NCBI RefSeq assembly: GCF_003369915.1
Contig: NC_046677.1
Coordinates: 31,018,913-31,082,912, forward strand
Length of the DNA stretch: 64,000 bases
Reading direction: 5' to 3'
Origin: Drosophila miranda
Taxonomy: Eukaryota > Arthropoda > Insecta > Diptera > Drosophilidae
This document shows positions 1 through 9,183 of the stretch, one piece after another (position 1 is the first letter of the stretch; each line of letters starts with the position of its first letter). The notes under the pieces are model-generated. The model saw nothing but the letters and a program-made list of their open reading frames with translations, did not search any database and had not been told where the DNA came from. The translations under genes and the position numbers were made by a program.

Positions 1-750
1 GCTGCCCGGCAACTGGACATAGGCAATGACGTCTTTGAAGAGGTTCTCCTGCCGCCACACGGTCTGGCTGAACTGTATTACCTGGTAAACTACGGTTTCC
101 GGCTCAGGACTATACTGCACCAGCAGCCAGGTGTCATCGTCCATGGCCACCGGCATGTCCAGCTGGTCATCGAAGGCGTGATCAAAGCAGCGAGCCTTCA
201 GATGGAGCAGCACCTTCTCCATATAGGCCAGCTGATCATAGGCATACAGTACATGAGCAATGCATCCGGGACCGAGACTGACGAGCGGATTGCACTTTAA
301 CTCTGGCTTCGTGCTTAGCCAGACCACGTTGTTGGGGGACACCAACTTATGGACCAGACGTTCGCCTGGTTCCTCGTTCTCTGTGTACTGCACCAGAAGC
401 TGCCTGGCGCTAGACTCCTCACGCTGCTCCTTGCTCATCGATACCAAGGCCGTGTCTACCAGCCGGCGCTCATCGGCGGCTAAGATCAGTTTGGCCTCCA
501 GCACCATGCCATTGACCCGGAACTCCACAAAACGGGTCATATACTTGTCGGAGACATCCGATTCCAGCAGCTCCATGGAGTGGAGGACGCAGAGTCGCGG
601 CTGGCCATTTGGCTGTCCGTTCTTCATCGATCCTTCATCTACCTCGGCCAGGAACCAGGAGAGACGAGTCGCTGCCTGACCACTGGGATTGGCCACAGCT
701 CCGCAGCTGGCAGAGTCATCCAGTCCACTGTCGTTGCTAATGTTGCTCAT
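1..750 (-). CDS. Left duplicate of the 378-aa unknown protein (partial)
   Basis: Function not recognised. The minus-strand ATG at 750 opens a frame that stays open for 250 codons to the left window edge, equal to residues 1-250 of the complete copy at 7232-8368. The two copies align without gaps at an offset of 7618. Reading both by eye I find five amino-acid changes relative to the right copy: Y57H, A100T, C110R, A128P and R174L, plus at least two silent changes. No stop or frameshift is seen, and the promoter (TATA and initiator) is also retained, so this copy may still be a working gene, unlike the neighbouring pseudogene in the same duplicated block. No known domain, signal peptide or membrane segment is evident. 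The last third of the gene lies outside the window, so an intact 3' end cannot be claimed. Confidence 0.75.
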   Translation of the reverse strand, partial: MSNISNDSGLDDSASCGAVANPSGQAATRLSWFLAEVDEGSMKNGQPNGQPRLCVLHSMELLESDVSDKYMTRFVEFRVNGMVLEAKLILAADERRLVDTALVSMSKEQREESSARQLLVQYTENEEPGERLVHKLVSPNNVVWLSTKPELKCNPLVSLGPGCIAHVLYAYDQLAYMEKVLLHLKARCFDHAFDDQLDMPVAMDDDTWLLVQYSPEPETVVYQVIQFSQTVWRQENLFKDVIAYVQLPGS

Positions 751-817
751 GTTCCTCGGTTCTCTCTTCTCTTAATAGTTGATCTCTTTGATGTTTTCGT
801 TGGCTTTGCTCGCTGCG

Positions 818-854
818 AACTGATAGCTTCTTCACGGTAGTGCTCTGTTTTATA
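818..854 (-). promoter_or_regulatory. TATA + initiator promoter, left copy
   Basis: On the minus strand TATAAAA (854-848) is followed by the initiator TCAGTT (823-818), about 33 nt from the first T to the initiator A. The start codon is about 70 nt further on at 750. It matches the promoter of the right duplicate at 8436-8472, offset 7618. Confidence 0.6.
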
Positions 855-1566
855 CGCAAGAGAGGTATAAGGGCACACTCGCTATTACCTGAGGTACTTT
901 AAAAAACCCCACTCTTAGTCCAAGGATTTCCAGGTGAAGTTGCTCGATGGGTGTTTTCCAATTGTGCAGTACCTGCGTCTGATTGTAGGGATTAACCCAA
1001 TACACAAAGATGTACGGTAATAAAGAAGACATAGACATAAAAGACATATGTCCAAGCCTAGCTTCCACCGATCGTTGTCACTATGGGATAGGATTAGTGC
1101 GCCAGTTGTTACATCGTTACATGTATAATTGTGTTAGTACCTGTGGCTGTCCAAGAGCTAATTTAATGGATAAACCAAATACGTGCAGCCTACATAAGAC
1201 CCCATAAGTGTATCCATATTATGTCCGTATCTTCTGAAAGATGCATGTTTGATGTTCGTGGTATATTTCGATAGAACTTCCAATTCCATTAATAAGTTTT
1301 TGAAAGCAACAAACTAGATCTTTAATAAAACATTCGATTTAGAATTTATTAAAACTCGAATAAGAGAGTTCTCAAATAAAGGGCAATAGTAATAACAATT
1401 TCAAAGTGCAATTTATTAATTAAATATCTAAAAATGCAGCGATCAGAGAAAATAGCAATCAGGTCTTCTCTCACATATTCCCAGACTTACGAATTGACAG
1501 CTGTCGTATTGAACCGAACATTTTAGGATTATTCGAGAGGTTCTGACAGAATGGTTCGATTCAATG
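855..1566. other. Spacer between the two duplicated genes, left copy
   Basis: About 700 bp, AT-rich towards the right, near-identical to 8473-9183 (one base longer, an extra A in the aaga run near 1153). It contains minus-strand AATAAA candidates for the neighbouring pseudogene. A short minus-strand frame at 850-1068 is present in both copies but overlaps the promoter and is not called as a gene. Confidence 0.6.
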
Positions 1567-3469
1567 TTATTCACGTTTTGCCCTACCAGTTACAATGCGC
1601 AGAAACAAGCTCGACGACGCACCTAAACCATCGCTCCTTTCTGAATCTGAGTGACGACGCACTGAATAGTTGTCTCCATTGTCGATTAATATCAATTGAG
1701 AAGTGCAACACTCTGCTGTTTTTCTGTTCGTATGAGCTGCAAAGAGCGAATGAGATCTGCGCCCCAATCTGCAATCAGACGCTTGCTTGTCCAATTCGGT
1801 GGAATTAGTTAAGGAAAAATGTTGACTAGCATATCCAATGTTCAGACCCAGCACTTGAGTTGCAAATTCCAAGACTCTCTCAGTGTTGGCGTCCTTATCC
1901 CAGCCGCCTCCATACTCGCGTTCTATGAGCTCAAAGTGTATGGCAAAGGGACCATCCTTGGGTTTAATCGTACTACGCACATCTGTCAGAACAAATGGAA
2001 GAATTTGATCAAACAGGCCCAGGCTGATGGCCTCTTCGATAGCCGCATCATTGGCCAGCAGGCAGCCTAACACACGTCCGGTGCCTAGTTCACGGATGTT
2101 TACATGGTAAAAATTGTCCGCCCGCAGAAGTACAGTCATCACAATACGGCAGTGGGGTCGACAGCCAATTAGATCGATTACCTCGCTGATCAGATGGTCC
2201 AGCACGGGAAGGTCTTTATCTTGACAGAATTGGCACAAGGTCGACCCGCGACTTTGCAGGGAATGTTGCCCTAAGGTTTGGCTTGATTCGTTCATCGTAA
2301 GACGTGATGCAGAACTAGTTTTAAAATTCTCTCGCTGATTTAATGCTGCTGTAGGTGCTCTTTGACCCTCCATTTCCATTTCTATCATCTTGTCTTTTGA
2401 CTGATTGAGACTGACGAGAGCGCACGTGGCACATATCTCTCCATTTAGACTACCTTCTGATTTATTTGAATCTTCATACTGTGTATTTTTATGACTTTTT
2501 CCCTTAGGTTTCGCTGTCTGGTCATTGTAATCCTGCACCGGAATTGTAGAATTGTAGAAAAGAATCTTTATATTGCGTTTCTTTATGATATCGATCAGTC
2601 CCTGTGTAGTCTTTGTCCTCCTGCTTGGCTTGATTTTGAGGAGGAAGAAACTCATTGCTTGAACGAACCACAATTTGTGGACGTTTCCAAAAACGTTTCT
2701 CCGAACTTTTTAGAGGAGTATCTTGTTTCTTGGTTTTTACGACCACATCTTTTGGAGTCTTTTTGGGTTGCACCAGAATATATGGAGCCCTGGGGAGAAG
2801 AATCTTTGGCAATAGGTACGTTATATTGGCTTGTGTCCGGAGTTCGTTTATTTTCTTGGTATCTTCCCGCCATGTCTCCGTATCTTGATAATCCGCTTTC
2901 AGTGGAGTCCTTCGTCGCTAAGGACTGAGCGTCGGTATATAACTTTGACTGCGAATTCTGATCTGCTATCTGCATCGTATGCTTCTTAGGGCATGGACCA
3001 TCTATGCTCGATGTGGATGTGCAGTTGCAAGAACGTTCTAAAAGCTTTTTAGGGATCGGTTGTCTTTGAACTTTAGCGTCCTGCGTTCCAATGGGTTGGG
3101 TTGCATTGGAGGCATCGTTCAATGGGCAGCCACAAGGTAGAGAGGCTACATAATAATTGGGGATCGGTTTATTCTTGGTGGTCGAACCTGAATTATCCGA
3201 AATGTAGCCGCAAAGACATTCTATGGTCTGGGTGCCCACGGCATGCATTGAGTTGGATGTTATATTAGAGTCTTCACTCGGTGTGTAGCTCAATGTATCT
3301 GCAACGAGCTCTTTGGGAACCGGCTGGTTAGCAATGGTTTCAGTTGAACTAGAAGGCTGCTCCTTTTCGTCGAGACCATCTTTACTCGTTGAGCAGTTGC
3401 AAAGCGATCCACCGCCAGGTAGGCGGATAAAATCCAAGCAGCAGGCTTGTAATTCGGGGCCCTCGCCAT
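1567..3469 (-). pseudogene. 5'-truncated, frame-broken copy of the 972-aa gene's last exon
   Basis: This matches the final exon (9184-11927) of the gene at 9184-13577. The splice acceptor (cttgcag before 3469) is kept, but homology ends at 3487 and the two upstream coding exons have no counterpart here. Three changes break it. A 98-bp deletion at the tct microhomology near 2760 shifts the frame. A 10-bp tandem duplication (gaattgtaga, around 2541-2560) shifts it again without restoring it. A 758-bp deletion at 2409-2413, replaced by five filler bases, removes a net 753 bp. Two fragments stay open: roughly 2652-3469 for the N-terminal part and 1567-2673 for the C-terminal part, in different frames. 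The C-terminal domain sequence is nearly unchanged, so decay is recent. A functional short product from the C-terminal fragment cannot be excluded. Confidence 0.85.
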
Positions 3470-3487
3470 CTGCAAGAGAGAGAAATT

Positions 3488-5307
3488 ATATTTAACGCCG
3501 ACCGATAATAGCTATTTCGATTGATGTGGCAACGCCGTCAATGTATAGCAGCTTGATGGCAGCGCCACAGAAATATAGCCCCATTGGCGCTTTTGGGGCT
3601 TCATCCTGTGATATTTAAGCATCTGGGACGGCTTGCGGGTGTATTGTCTCCGCGGATTTTGGTTTGTTTTTGGTTTTCATGTTGGATGTGTTACACTTGC
3701 CTTGTTTCCCAGAGGGCAATGCCGGCTAGCTGTCGACCCCAGGGCTGGGTAGTTCCCCTTGCCCGCCAAATGTAGACAAAAAAGGAGACATACTACTTCT
3801 CGGGACATCAAAACTAACAACAACCTAACAACAACAAAGAAAATCATAAACAGACGGCTATCAAGTGGGTGAAGCTTGGGTGTTATCACTTCGCGCGCCC
3901 GCCCTACCTGTGACCAAACACAACGTTCATTTTGGCCACCCTCTGCTGGAACGGTAACGGCTGGCCTAATCCATGGCTTACGCCACGCGTCCTCCCTCTA
4001 TTTTAAATTTAATGCATCATGCTTCAATATATATCCAAGCTTTAATAATCGTAAATTGACAATTTCATCTTTCTCATTAATAAATAGCTATACTCAAAAT
4101 TATCACTAACCACTAAGAAACACCAAAACGTTCGACACAAAGGCAAACAAGGAAATAACTGCTGAAATTTCGTTCAACCAACAGGGATACCCTCACCCAT
4201 ACGTAATGGAATATGTGTAGATGAGTGGATCCAGTTTTACGGGAGTTAATTTAACTCGGGCCCCTACGGAGACTTAACCTTCCAAGAGCTCTTGTTAAGG
4301 GTCCCCGGGACATTAACAATAAACAATATTTTTCCACAAATCGCTCGACCAAATACGGTGGACTGATGGGACCCCCGCGTCACCCAATAAAGGCTAATCT
4401 TCTGTCACTAAACAGCTGATCGCAGATTGAGGTTCGTGAAAGGTGTTGGTGTTTTTACATATTTTTTTTCAATGGCCAAGATTTTACGTTAAACGGTTTA
4501 AGCTAATACTAATTACTAAATAAAGGACAACACACGGAACAAAATAACATTTAATGTGGAACGGTGTTTGGAGTGCGGATTATGTCAGCCCTAAATTTAT
4601 ATAGGTCCGTGTATACGTGTGCGCGTGTGTGTGTGTGTGAATAGGGTTTCGGGGTTTTTACTTGGTGAATGAGACCAAACGTGTGGCACGCACTGGAAGG
4701 CGATGCAACGATCGTGCGGTGTGGCTAGAATCGCCCTGGCAGCTAAATCGTCCTCTTTCACCCTCCCCCTTCACACGTCACGCGCTACTTGGCTCACACA
4801 CGCGCAACTGGAACGAACTCACTCTGGTTCCGTTGGGCAGTCTTCTTCTCTGCAGTCGACTTTCTCGAACTCCAGTGTCCCTCTCCAGGAAACCTTCTGG
4901 CCCGGTTCAGGTGGCTATATTCCTTGCCGGCTGTTAGTAAAATTTTCTGCATTACAACCTATTTTACCGCCCGCCTTTTCTGTACTCACTTCAAACTTTC
5001 TGTTTTGAGCACAAAATTTCAAATTTCGACGTTACTCCGTCCACGCTCCACGATTTCCATAATCCAATCCACGTTTTCTAATATTTTCACTCCTATTTAT
5101 CCCTTTTTCCCTTACTAATACATATAACTAATCCTATTCTCTTCCTTATATCCCCAGTAACGGCTCCAGCTCCTCCCGATGACCCCATACACCATCGAGC
5201 CTCCCTGGACTTCCGCTAGATGGCGCGTCGCCCTCAGCCCTGGCCACCTATCGTTCAGGTGGGACTGGAACAGATGTTGTTGGTTGCTTGTCTTCGGCGG
5301 GAAGCGA
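3488..5307. other. Unassigned spacer between duplicates, upstream of the otu-like gene
   Basis: About 1.8 kb with no homologue elsewhere in the window and no convincing coding frame. It holds a GT tract at 4621-4639 and several AATAAA/TATA-like words. The minus-strand reading around 4560-4620 (TATATAAAT followed by an AT-rich leader) could be read as an LTR or other element promoter. I see no terminal repeats that would prove a mobile element. Confidence 0.4.
4621..4639. repeat. GT dinucleotide tract
   Basis: Short GC/GT alternating tract in the spacer between the segmental duplicates. Confidence 0.8.
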
Positions 5308-5318
5308 TAGTGTGACCA
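5308..5318 (-). promoter_or_regulatory. Motif 1-type core promoter element
   Basis: The minus strand reads TGGTCACACTA, a perfect match to the Drosophila housekeeping core element Motif 1 (YGGTCACACTR). It lies about 120 bp upstream of the putative 5'-UTR donor of the otu-like gene. The orientation is opposite to that gene, so it may mark a bidirectional or antisense start. Confidence 0.45.
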
Positions 5319-5435
5319 ACACGAACGCTTTACGACGCTCTTTTGCACTTTTATGCCTTTCAGCGCAACTATCCACACTAATAGAAACAACAAATAGTCC
5401 ATCACGTTTTTCTAACTCGTTTTCCCATTTTTTTG

Positions 5436-5533
5436 GTGAGTAAATTGTGTAATAAGTAGAATAAATGCGAATATATGCCTACTATAGTGGATGAGTGCAT
5501 CAGTTACATCAACCCTTTTCCTCTCACATTCAG
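5436..5533 (+). other. Probable 5'-UTR intron of the otu-like gene
   Basis: The donor is GTGAGTAAAT at 5436. The acceptor is the pyrimidine-rich tract ending TTCAG at 5533. At 98 nt it has a normal fly intron size. It decides the start codon, because the upstream ATG at 5495 lies inside it. Confidence 0.5.
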
Positions 5534-5554
5534 TTCTGCTTTGCTCATAAAGTC

Positions 5555-6442
5555 ATGACATCCATGCGGCCCCACACACTTAAAGGCCCGGGCAACAAAC
5601 TGGCGCGTCGCGATCCGGTTGATCAATATTTGGCGGACCAACATTTGTATCGCAAGCTAATGGTTAGGAGTGAGAGCAGCTTGTTCCAAGTCGTGGCCGA
5701 GCAGATGTATGATACACAGAATCTTCACTACGAGGTGCGAATGGACTGTGTACGCTTTATCATGGACAAGCGTCGCCTATTCAGGAGAAACATAACGGGC
5801 AATTTCAACGACTATCTGTCGAAGTTAGAGAAGCCCAATACTCGGGGGACGATGATAGAACTACGCGCCCTATGCCTTATGTACGGCCGGAATGCGATAT
5901 TGCATGAGCCAATGAGGCTGGGCACGCCAGTGACGTTTAGCGATAAATACAAGAAGAATTTTAGTGTTTTCTTCGACCAGTATGGCAATTTCGATGCTGT
6001 ATACACGATGGGACACATTGAGGAGGCAGCCATTTGCCAATCCATCACATTTAAGATGCTTTACCAGATGTGTTTCAAGCTGCCGGATGTGAGCCTGGCA
6101 GCTGAGAAGATGCTGAATCCGGACACATTCTGCGAAGGCACTACGCTGGAGCATAGTCAAAATGGTACAGTTGTCCGCATTTTATGCAGAAATGGACGCA
6201 GCTTCGACGTGGACTCGCCAGAGCTCACCAGCTGCCTATTGAAAGACAAACAGCTCTGCGACTTCCACAATCGAGTACGTTGGCGAGAGTATGTGCAGAG
6301 ATTCGGACGAGTGCCATTGTCGTGCACGCTGAAATGTATAGATGACAACAACGTGCCATTTTCGTATTCCGTTGCCAAGTGCCTAGACCCGAATATCTAT
6401 CGAAATGTGGAGCTCAGCTCTTTTCTTGTGATGAAAAAATAG
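5555..6442 (+). CDS. Ovarian tumor (Otu) paralogue, OTU-fold protein, with in-frame TAG before a Tudor-like tail
   Basis: The 295-aa product is recognisably a paralogue of Drosophila Otu, a germline OTU-family deubiquitinase/RNA-binding protein. Shared blocks include DQYL..LYRK, SSLF.VVAEQMYDTQ, LHYE.R..CVRF, GTM.ELRA, AICQSI and the later YRN.E. The OTU fold spans about residues 20-165. The canonical DGNCLF motif reads SESSLF (residues 39-44), with Ser42 in place of Cys (as in Otu itself) and Ser39 in place of Asp. The catalytic-His region reads GNFDAVY, with Asn145 where I expect His. I chose ATG 5555 because the upstream in-frame ATG at 5495 falls inside a probable 5'-UTR intron (5436-5533, GTGAGT...TTCAG). 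The coding region appears intronless, unlike my memory of otu, which suggests retroposition. After TAG 6440-6442 the frame continues 56 codons to TAA 6613. D. melanogaster CG3251 may be its counterpart, but that is uncertain. Confidence 0.85.
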   Translation: MTSMRPHTLKGPGNKLARRDPVDQYLADQHLYRKLMVRSESSLFQVVAEQMYDTQNLHYEVRMDCVRFIMDKRRLFRRNITGNFNDYLSKLEKPNTRGTMIELRALCLMYGRNAILHEPMRLGTPVTFSDKYKKNFSVFFDQYGNFDAVYTMGHIEEAAICQSITFKMLYQMCFKLPDVSLAAEKMLNPDTFCEGTTLEHSQNGTVVRILCRNGRSFDVDSPELTSCLLKDKQLCDFHNRVRWREYVQRFGRVPLSCTLKCIDDNNVPFSYSVAKCLDPNIYRNVELSSFLVMKK

Positions 6443-6613
6443 GCGAAGAAGTTCCAGCTATATATCGGGGACGATTTCAAAGCTGGTGCCCATTGTCTGG
6501 TGGAGCGACACAAATGGCTAGGGCATATGACAAAGGGTTTTATACTGAAAATAGACTGGAAAACAAGCACATTCACTGTTTATCTTGATGAATCTGACGC
6601 ATCTGAACTTTAA
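6443..6613 (+). pseudogene. In-frame Tudor-like extension downstream of the TAG of the otu-like gene
   Basis: There are 56 codons in the same frame as the otu-like gene, ending at TAA 6611-6613. The segment (LYIGDDFKAGAHCLVE..., then FILKIDWKTSTFTVYLDE) aligns with the Tudor-type region of Otu that directly follows the YRN.E block (YNVYINDYNFKVGAKCKVE in my memory of Otu). Co-linear homology on both sides of the stop means it was once one reading frame. Either the TAG is a nonsense mutation that leaves an OTU-only product, or it is read through. The gene also ends here, without the long proline-rich low-complexity tail of Otu. Confidence 0.65.
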
Positions 6614-7231
6614 AGTTATATCTTAGTCTTTAATATATTCTTACAGTAAACCAAATTCAAATACGTTCCTGAATATAACTATTAATTTTTTTTTTTTAAT
6701 TACCTATTTTTGGATACATTTTGTATAAGAACTGGAATAGATTCTGAAACTATAAATCATTTTTGAAAAATATTTTAAATTAAATCAAGCTTTTACGATA
6801 AATTCATGTTTCATATGATTCTAGAATGTGGATTTTAAACAGGAAGGAATTAGTTTATTTATTGCTTCTTAGTTCTTTGTTAAACCTTTTTGTATTCATT
6901 TATTTGAATTTTGTAATATAATTTATATAATATGTAAACTAGTCTGGATTTAAATAAGCTTTAAAGTATCGATCGATTTCCCAAAAAGTGAATCTGTTTA
7001 TTTTTTTTTTATTTTGTTATTTCACCTTTTAATACTAAATTTTGACCCAAAGATAATCTTCTATGCAGCACTGGTGATCACTAAAATGTTAAAATGTATG
7101 TTTACCGCTGTCTTTTTTGTATTTTTATTTTTTTTATTTTTTTAGATAAGAAAGTTCTTTAAAAGATTACATCTAAACAACTCAAGTTTTAAACTTTGTA
7201 TAATGACTGAAATGAGGAGGGGTTTGCTAGA
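6614..7231. other. AT-rich intergenic region between convergent genes
   Basis: About 600 bp of strongly AT-rich sequence with poly-T runs between the 3' ends of the otu-like gene (+) and the 378-aa gene (-). A minus-strand AATAAA at 7124-7129 probably serves the 378-aa gene. No gene is seen. Confidence 0.6.
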
Positions 7232-8368
7232 CTAATGAAGTTCGTCTCCATATGTGGGTGCCATCTCCAGTCGGACGTCGCCACCCAGGCGGCACTGGAG
7301 ATTCTTGTTGATGTTGTCGACCATGTCGAGGGCATCGATGATCATTTGGGCCTCGCTCTGGGCCTTCTCACCCATCTTCTCCAAACTGTGCCTCAGCTCC
7401 TTGTGCTCTCCAGTGGCGTCCCGCTCCTCGGCTCTTTGGTAAATGCTAGTGCGGGAGAACAAGGCGGCGGTGCCACTGCCCTGCTCCAGTTGTTCCTCCA
7501 GCTCTTCGGGCAGCGGGAAGTCCAGATCCATGGCAAAGCAACGCAGATCATCGTACTTGGCTAACTGCTCCTTCTGATCTTGGCCATTGCTAATGACGAC
7601 GGCCTGCAGCACTAGTTCGCTGCCCGGCAACTGGACATAGGCAATGACGTCTTTGAAGAGGTTCTCCTGCCGCCACACGGTCTGGCTGAACTGTATTACC
7701 TGGTAGACTACGGTTTCCGGCTCAGGACTATACTGCACCAGCAGCCAGGTGTCATCGTCCATGGCCACCGGCATGTCCAGCTGGTCATCGAAGGCGTGAT
7801 CAAAGCAGCGAGCCTTCAGATGGAGCAGCACCTTCTCCATATAGGCCCGCTGATCATAGGCATACAGTACATGAGCAATGCATCCGGGACCGAGACTGAC
7901 GAGCGGATTGCACTTTAACTCTGGCTTCGTGCTTAGCCAGACCACGTTGTTGGGGGACACCAACTTATGGACCAGACGTTCGCCTGCTTCCTCGTTCTCT
8001 GTGTACTGCACCAGAAGCTGCCTGGCGCTAGACTCCTCACACTGCTCCTTGCTCATCGATACCAAGGCCGCGTCTACCAGCCGGCGCTCATCGGCGGCTA
8101 AGATCAGTTTGGCCTCCAGCACCATGCCGTTGACCCGGAACTCCACAAAACGGGTCATATACTTGTCGGAGACATCCGATTCCAGCAGCTCCATGGAGTA
8201 GAGGACGCAGAGTCGCGGCTGGCCATTTGGCTGTCCGTTCTTCATCGATCCTTCATCTACCTCGGCCAGGAACCAGGAGAGACGAGTCGCTGCCTGACCA
8301 CTGGGATTGGCCACAGCTCCGCAGCTGGCAGAGTCATCCAGTCCACTGTCGTTGCTAATGTTGCTCAT
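7232..8368 (-). CDS. 378-aa protein of unknown function (right duplicate, complete)
   Basis: Not recognised. It is a single-exon frame from ATG 8368 to TAG 7232 on the minus strand, with TATA and initiator about 70-105 nt upstream and AATAAA about 105 nt downstream (7124-7129), so it is a well-formed gene. The product has a Ser/Asp-rich start (residues 1-28). A conserved-looking mixed alpha/beta middle follows (about 30-270), in which RLCVLYSMELL, TWLLVQYS and VIAYVQLPGSELVLQAVV are hydrophobic strands. An acidic stretch lies at about 285-305, and the C-terminal part (about 320-365) is helical and charged (EEMGEKAQSEAQMIIDALDM-like). There is no signal peptide, membrane segment or zinc motif. 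The left duplicate is co-linear and open in the window, so both copies may be expressed. It lies tail-to-tail with the otu-like gene and upstream of the 3' end of the 972-aa gene in the same orientation. Confidence 0.85.
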   Translation of the reverse strand: MSNISNDSGLDDSASCGAVANPSGQAATRLSWFLAEVDEGSMKNGQPNGQPRLCVLYSMELLESDVSDKYMTRFVEFRVNGMVLEAKLILAADERRLVDAALVSMSKEQCEESSARQLLVQYTENEEAGERLVHKLVSPNNVVWLSTKPELKCNPLVSLGPGCIAHVLYAYDQRAYMEKVLLHLKARCFDHAFDDQLDMPVAMDDDTWLLVQYSPEPETVVYQVIQFSQTVWRQENLFKDVIAYVQLPGSELVLQAVVISNGQDQKEQLAKYDDLRCFAMDLDFPLPEELEEQLEQGSGTAALFSRTSIYQRAEERDATGEHKELRHSLEKMGEKAQSEAQMIIDALDMVDNINKNLQCRLGGDVRLEMAPTYGDELH

Positions 8369-8435
8369 GTTCCTCGGTTCTCTCTTCTCTTAATAGTTGA
8401 TCTCTTTGATGTTTTCGTTGGCTTTGCTCGCTGCG

Positions 8436-8472
8436 AACTGATAGCTTCTTCACGGTAGTGCTCTGTTTTATA
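8436..8472 (-). promoter_or_regulatory. TATA + initiator promoter of the 378-aa gene
   Basis: Minus-strand TATAAAA at 8472-8466 and TCAGTT at 8441-8436 put the predicted start at about 8439. The leader to ATG 8368 is about 70 nt, purine-rich and free of ATG. Spacing and motifs match the fly TATA/Inr class, and the same pair is preserved in the left duplicate. Confidence 0.65.
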
Positions 8473-9183
8473 CGCAAGAGAGGTATAAGGGCACACTCGC
8501 TATTACCTGAGGTACTTTAAAAAACCCCACTCTTAGTCCAAGGATTTCCAGGTGAAGTTGCTCGATGGGTGTTTTCCAATTGTGCAGTACCTGCGTCTGA
8601 TTGTAGGGATTAACCCAATACACAAAGATGTACGGTAATAAAGAAGACATAGACATAAAAGACATATGTCCAAGCCTAGCTTCCACCGATCGTTGTCACT
8701 ATGGGATAGGATTAGTGCGCCAGTTGTTACATCGTTACATGTATAATTGTGTTAGTACCTGTGGCTGTCCAGAGCTAATTTAATGGATAAACCAAATACG
8801 TGCAGCCTACATAAGACCCCATAAGTGTATCCATATTATGTCCGTATCTTCTGAAAGATGCATGTTTGATGTTCGTGGTATATTTCGATAGAACTTCCAA
8901 TTCCATTAATAAGTTTTTGAAAGCAACAAACTAGATCTTTAATAAAACATTCGATTTAGAATTTATTAAAACTCGAATAAGAGAGTTCTCAAATAAAGGG
9001 CAATAGTAATAACAATTTTAAAGTGCAATTTATTAATTAAATATCTAAAAATGCAGCGATCAGAGAAAATAGCAATCAGGTCTTCTCTCACATATTCCCA
9101 GACTTACGAATTGACAGCTGTCGTATTGAACCGAACATTTTAGGATTATTCGAGAGGTTCTGACAGAATGGTTCGATTCAATG
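8473..9183. other. Spacer between the 378-aa and 972-aa genes
   Basis: About 710 bp, duplicated at 855-1566. It includes minus-strand AATAAA candidates at 8962-8967 and 9029-9034 for the 972-aa gene. Nothing else is recognised. Confidence 0.5.

Larger units (their letters stand above)
1..3487. repeat. Left copy of a direct segmental duplication
   Basis: Co-linear and same orientation with 7619-11945. The offset is 7618 up to about 1153, then 7617 (1-bp indel), 8370 (net 753-bp deletion), 8360 (10-bp insertion) and 8458 (98-bp deletion) to the right breakpoint after 3487/11945. The left end of this copy lies outside the window, so the true unit is longer than 3.5 kb. Confidence 0.95.

Noticed and set aside
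850..1068. 72-codon minus frame, also at 8468-8686
   Set aside because: It overlaps the TATA box of the 378-aa gene, and its conservation between copies is due to the duplication. No splice partner was found.
2409..2413. Idea that the left copy of the 972-aa exon is a spliced (processed) version of the right copy
   Set aside because: The missing 758- and 98-bp segments are not bounded by matching GT/AG junctions that reproduce the observed joins, and the left copy keeps intron sequence before its exon. Deletion is the better explanation.
5115..5402. 95-codon minus frame with a hydrophobic start (MDYLLFLLVWIVAL)
   Set aside because: It lies over the presumed promoter of the otu-like gene. 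The rest of the frame has no recognised motif and no conserved partner in the window.
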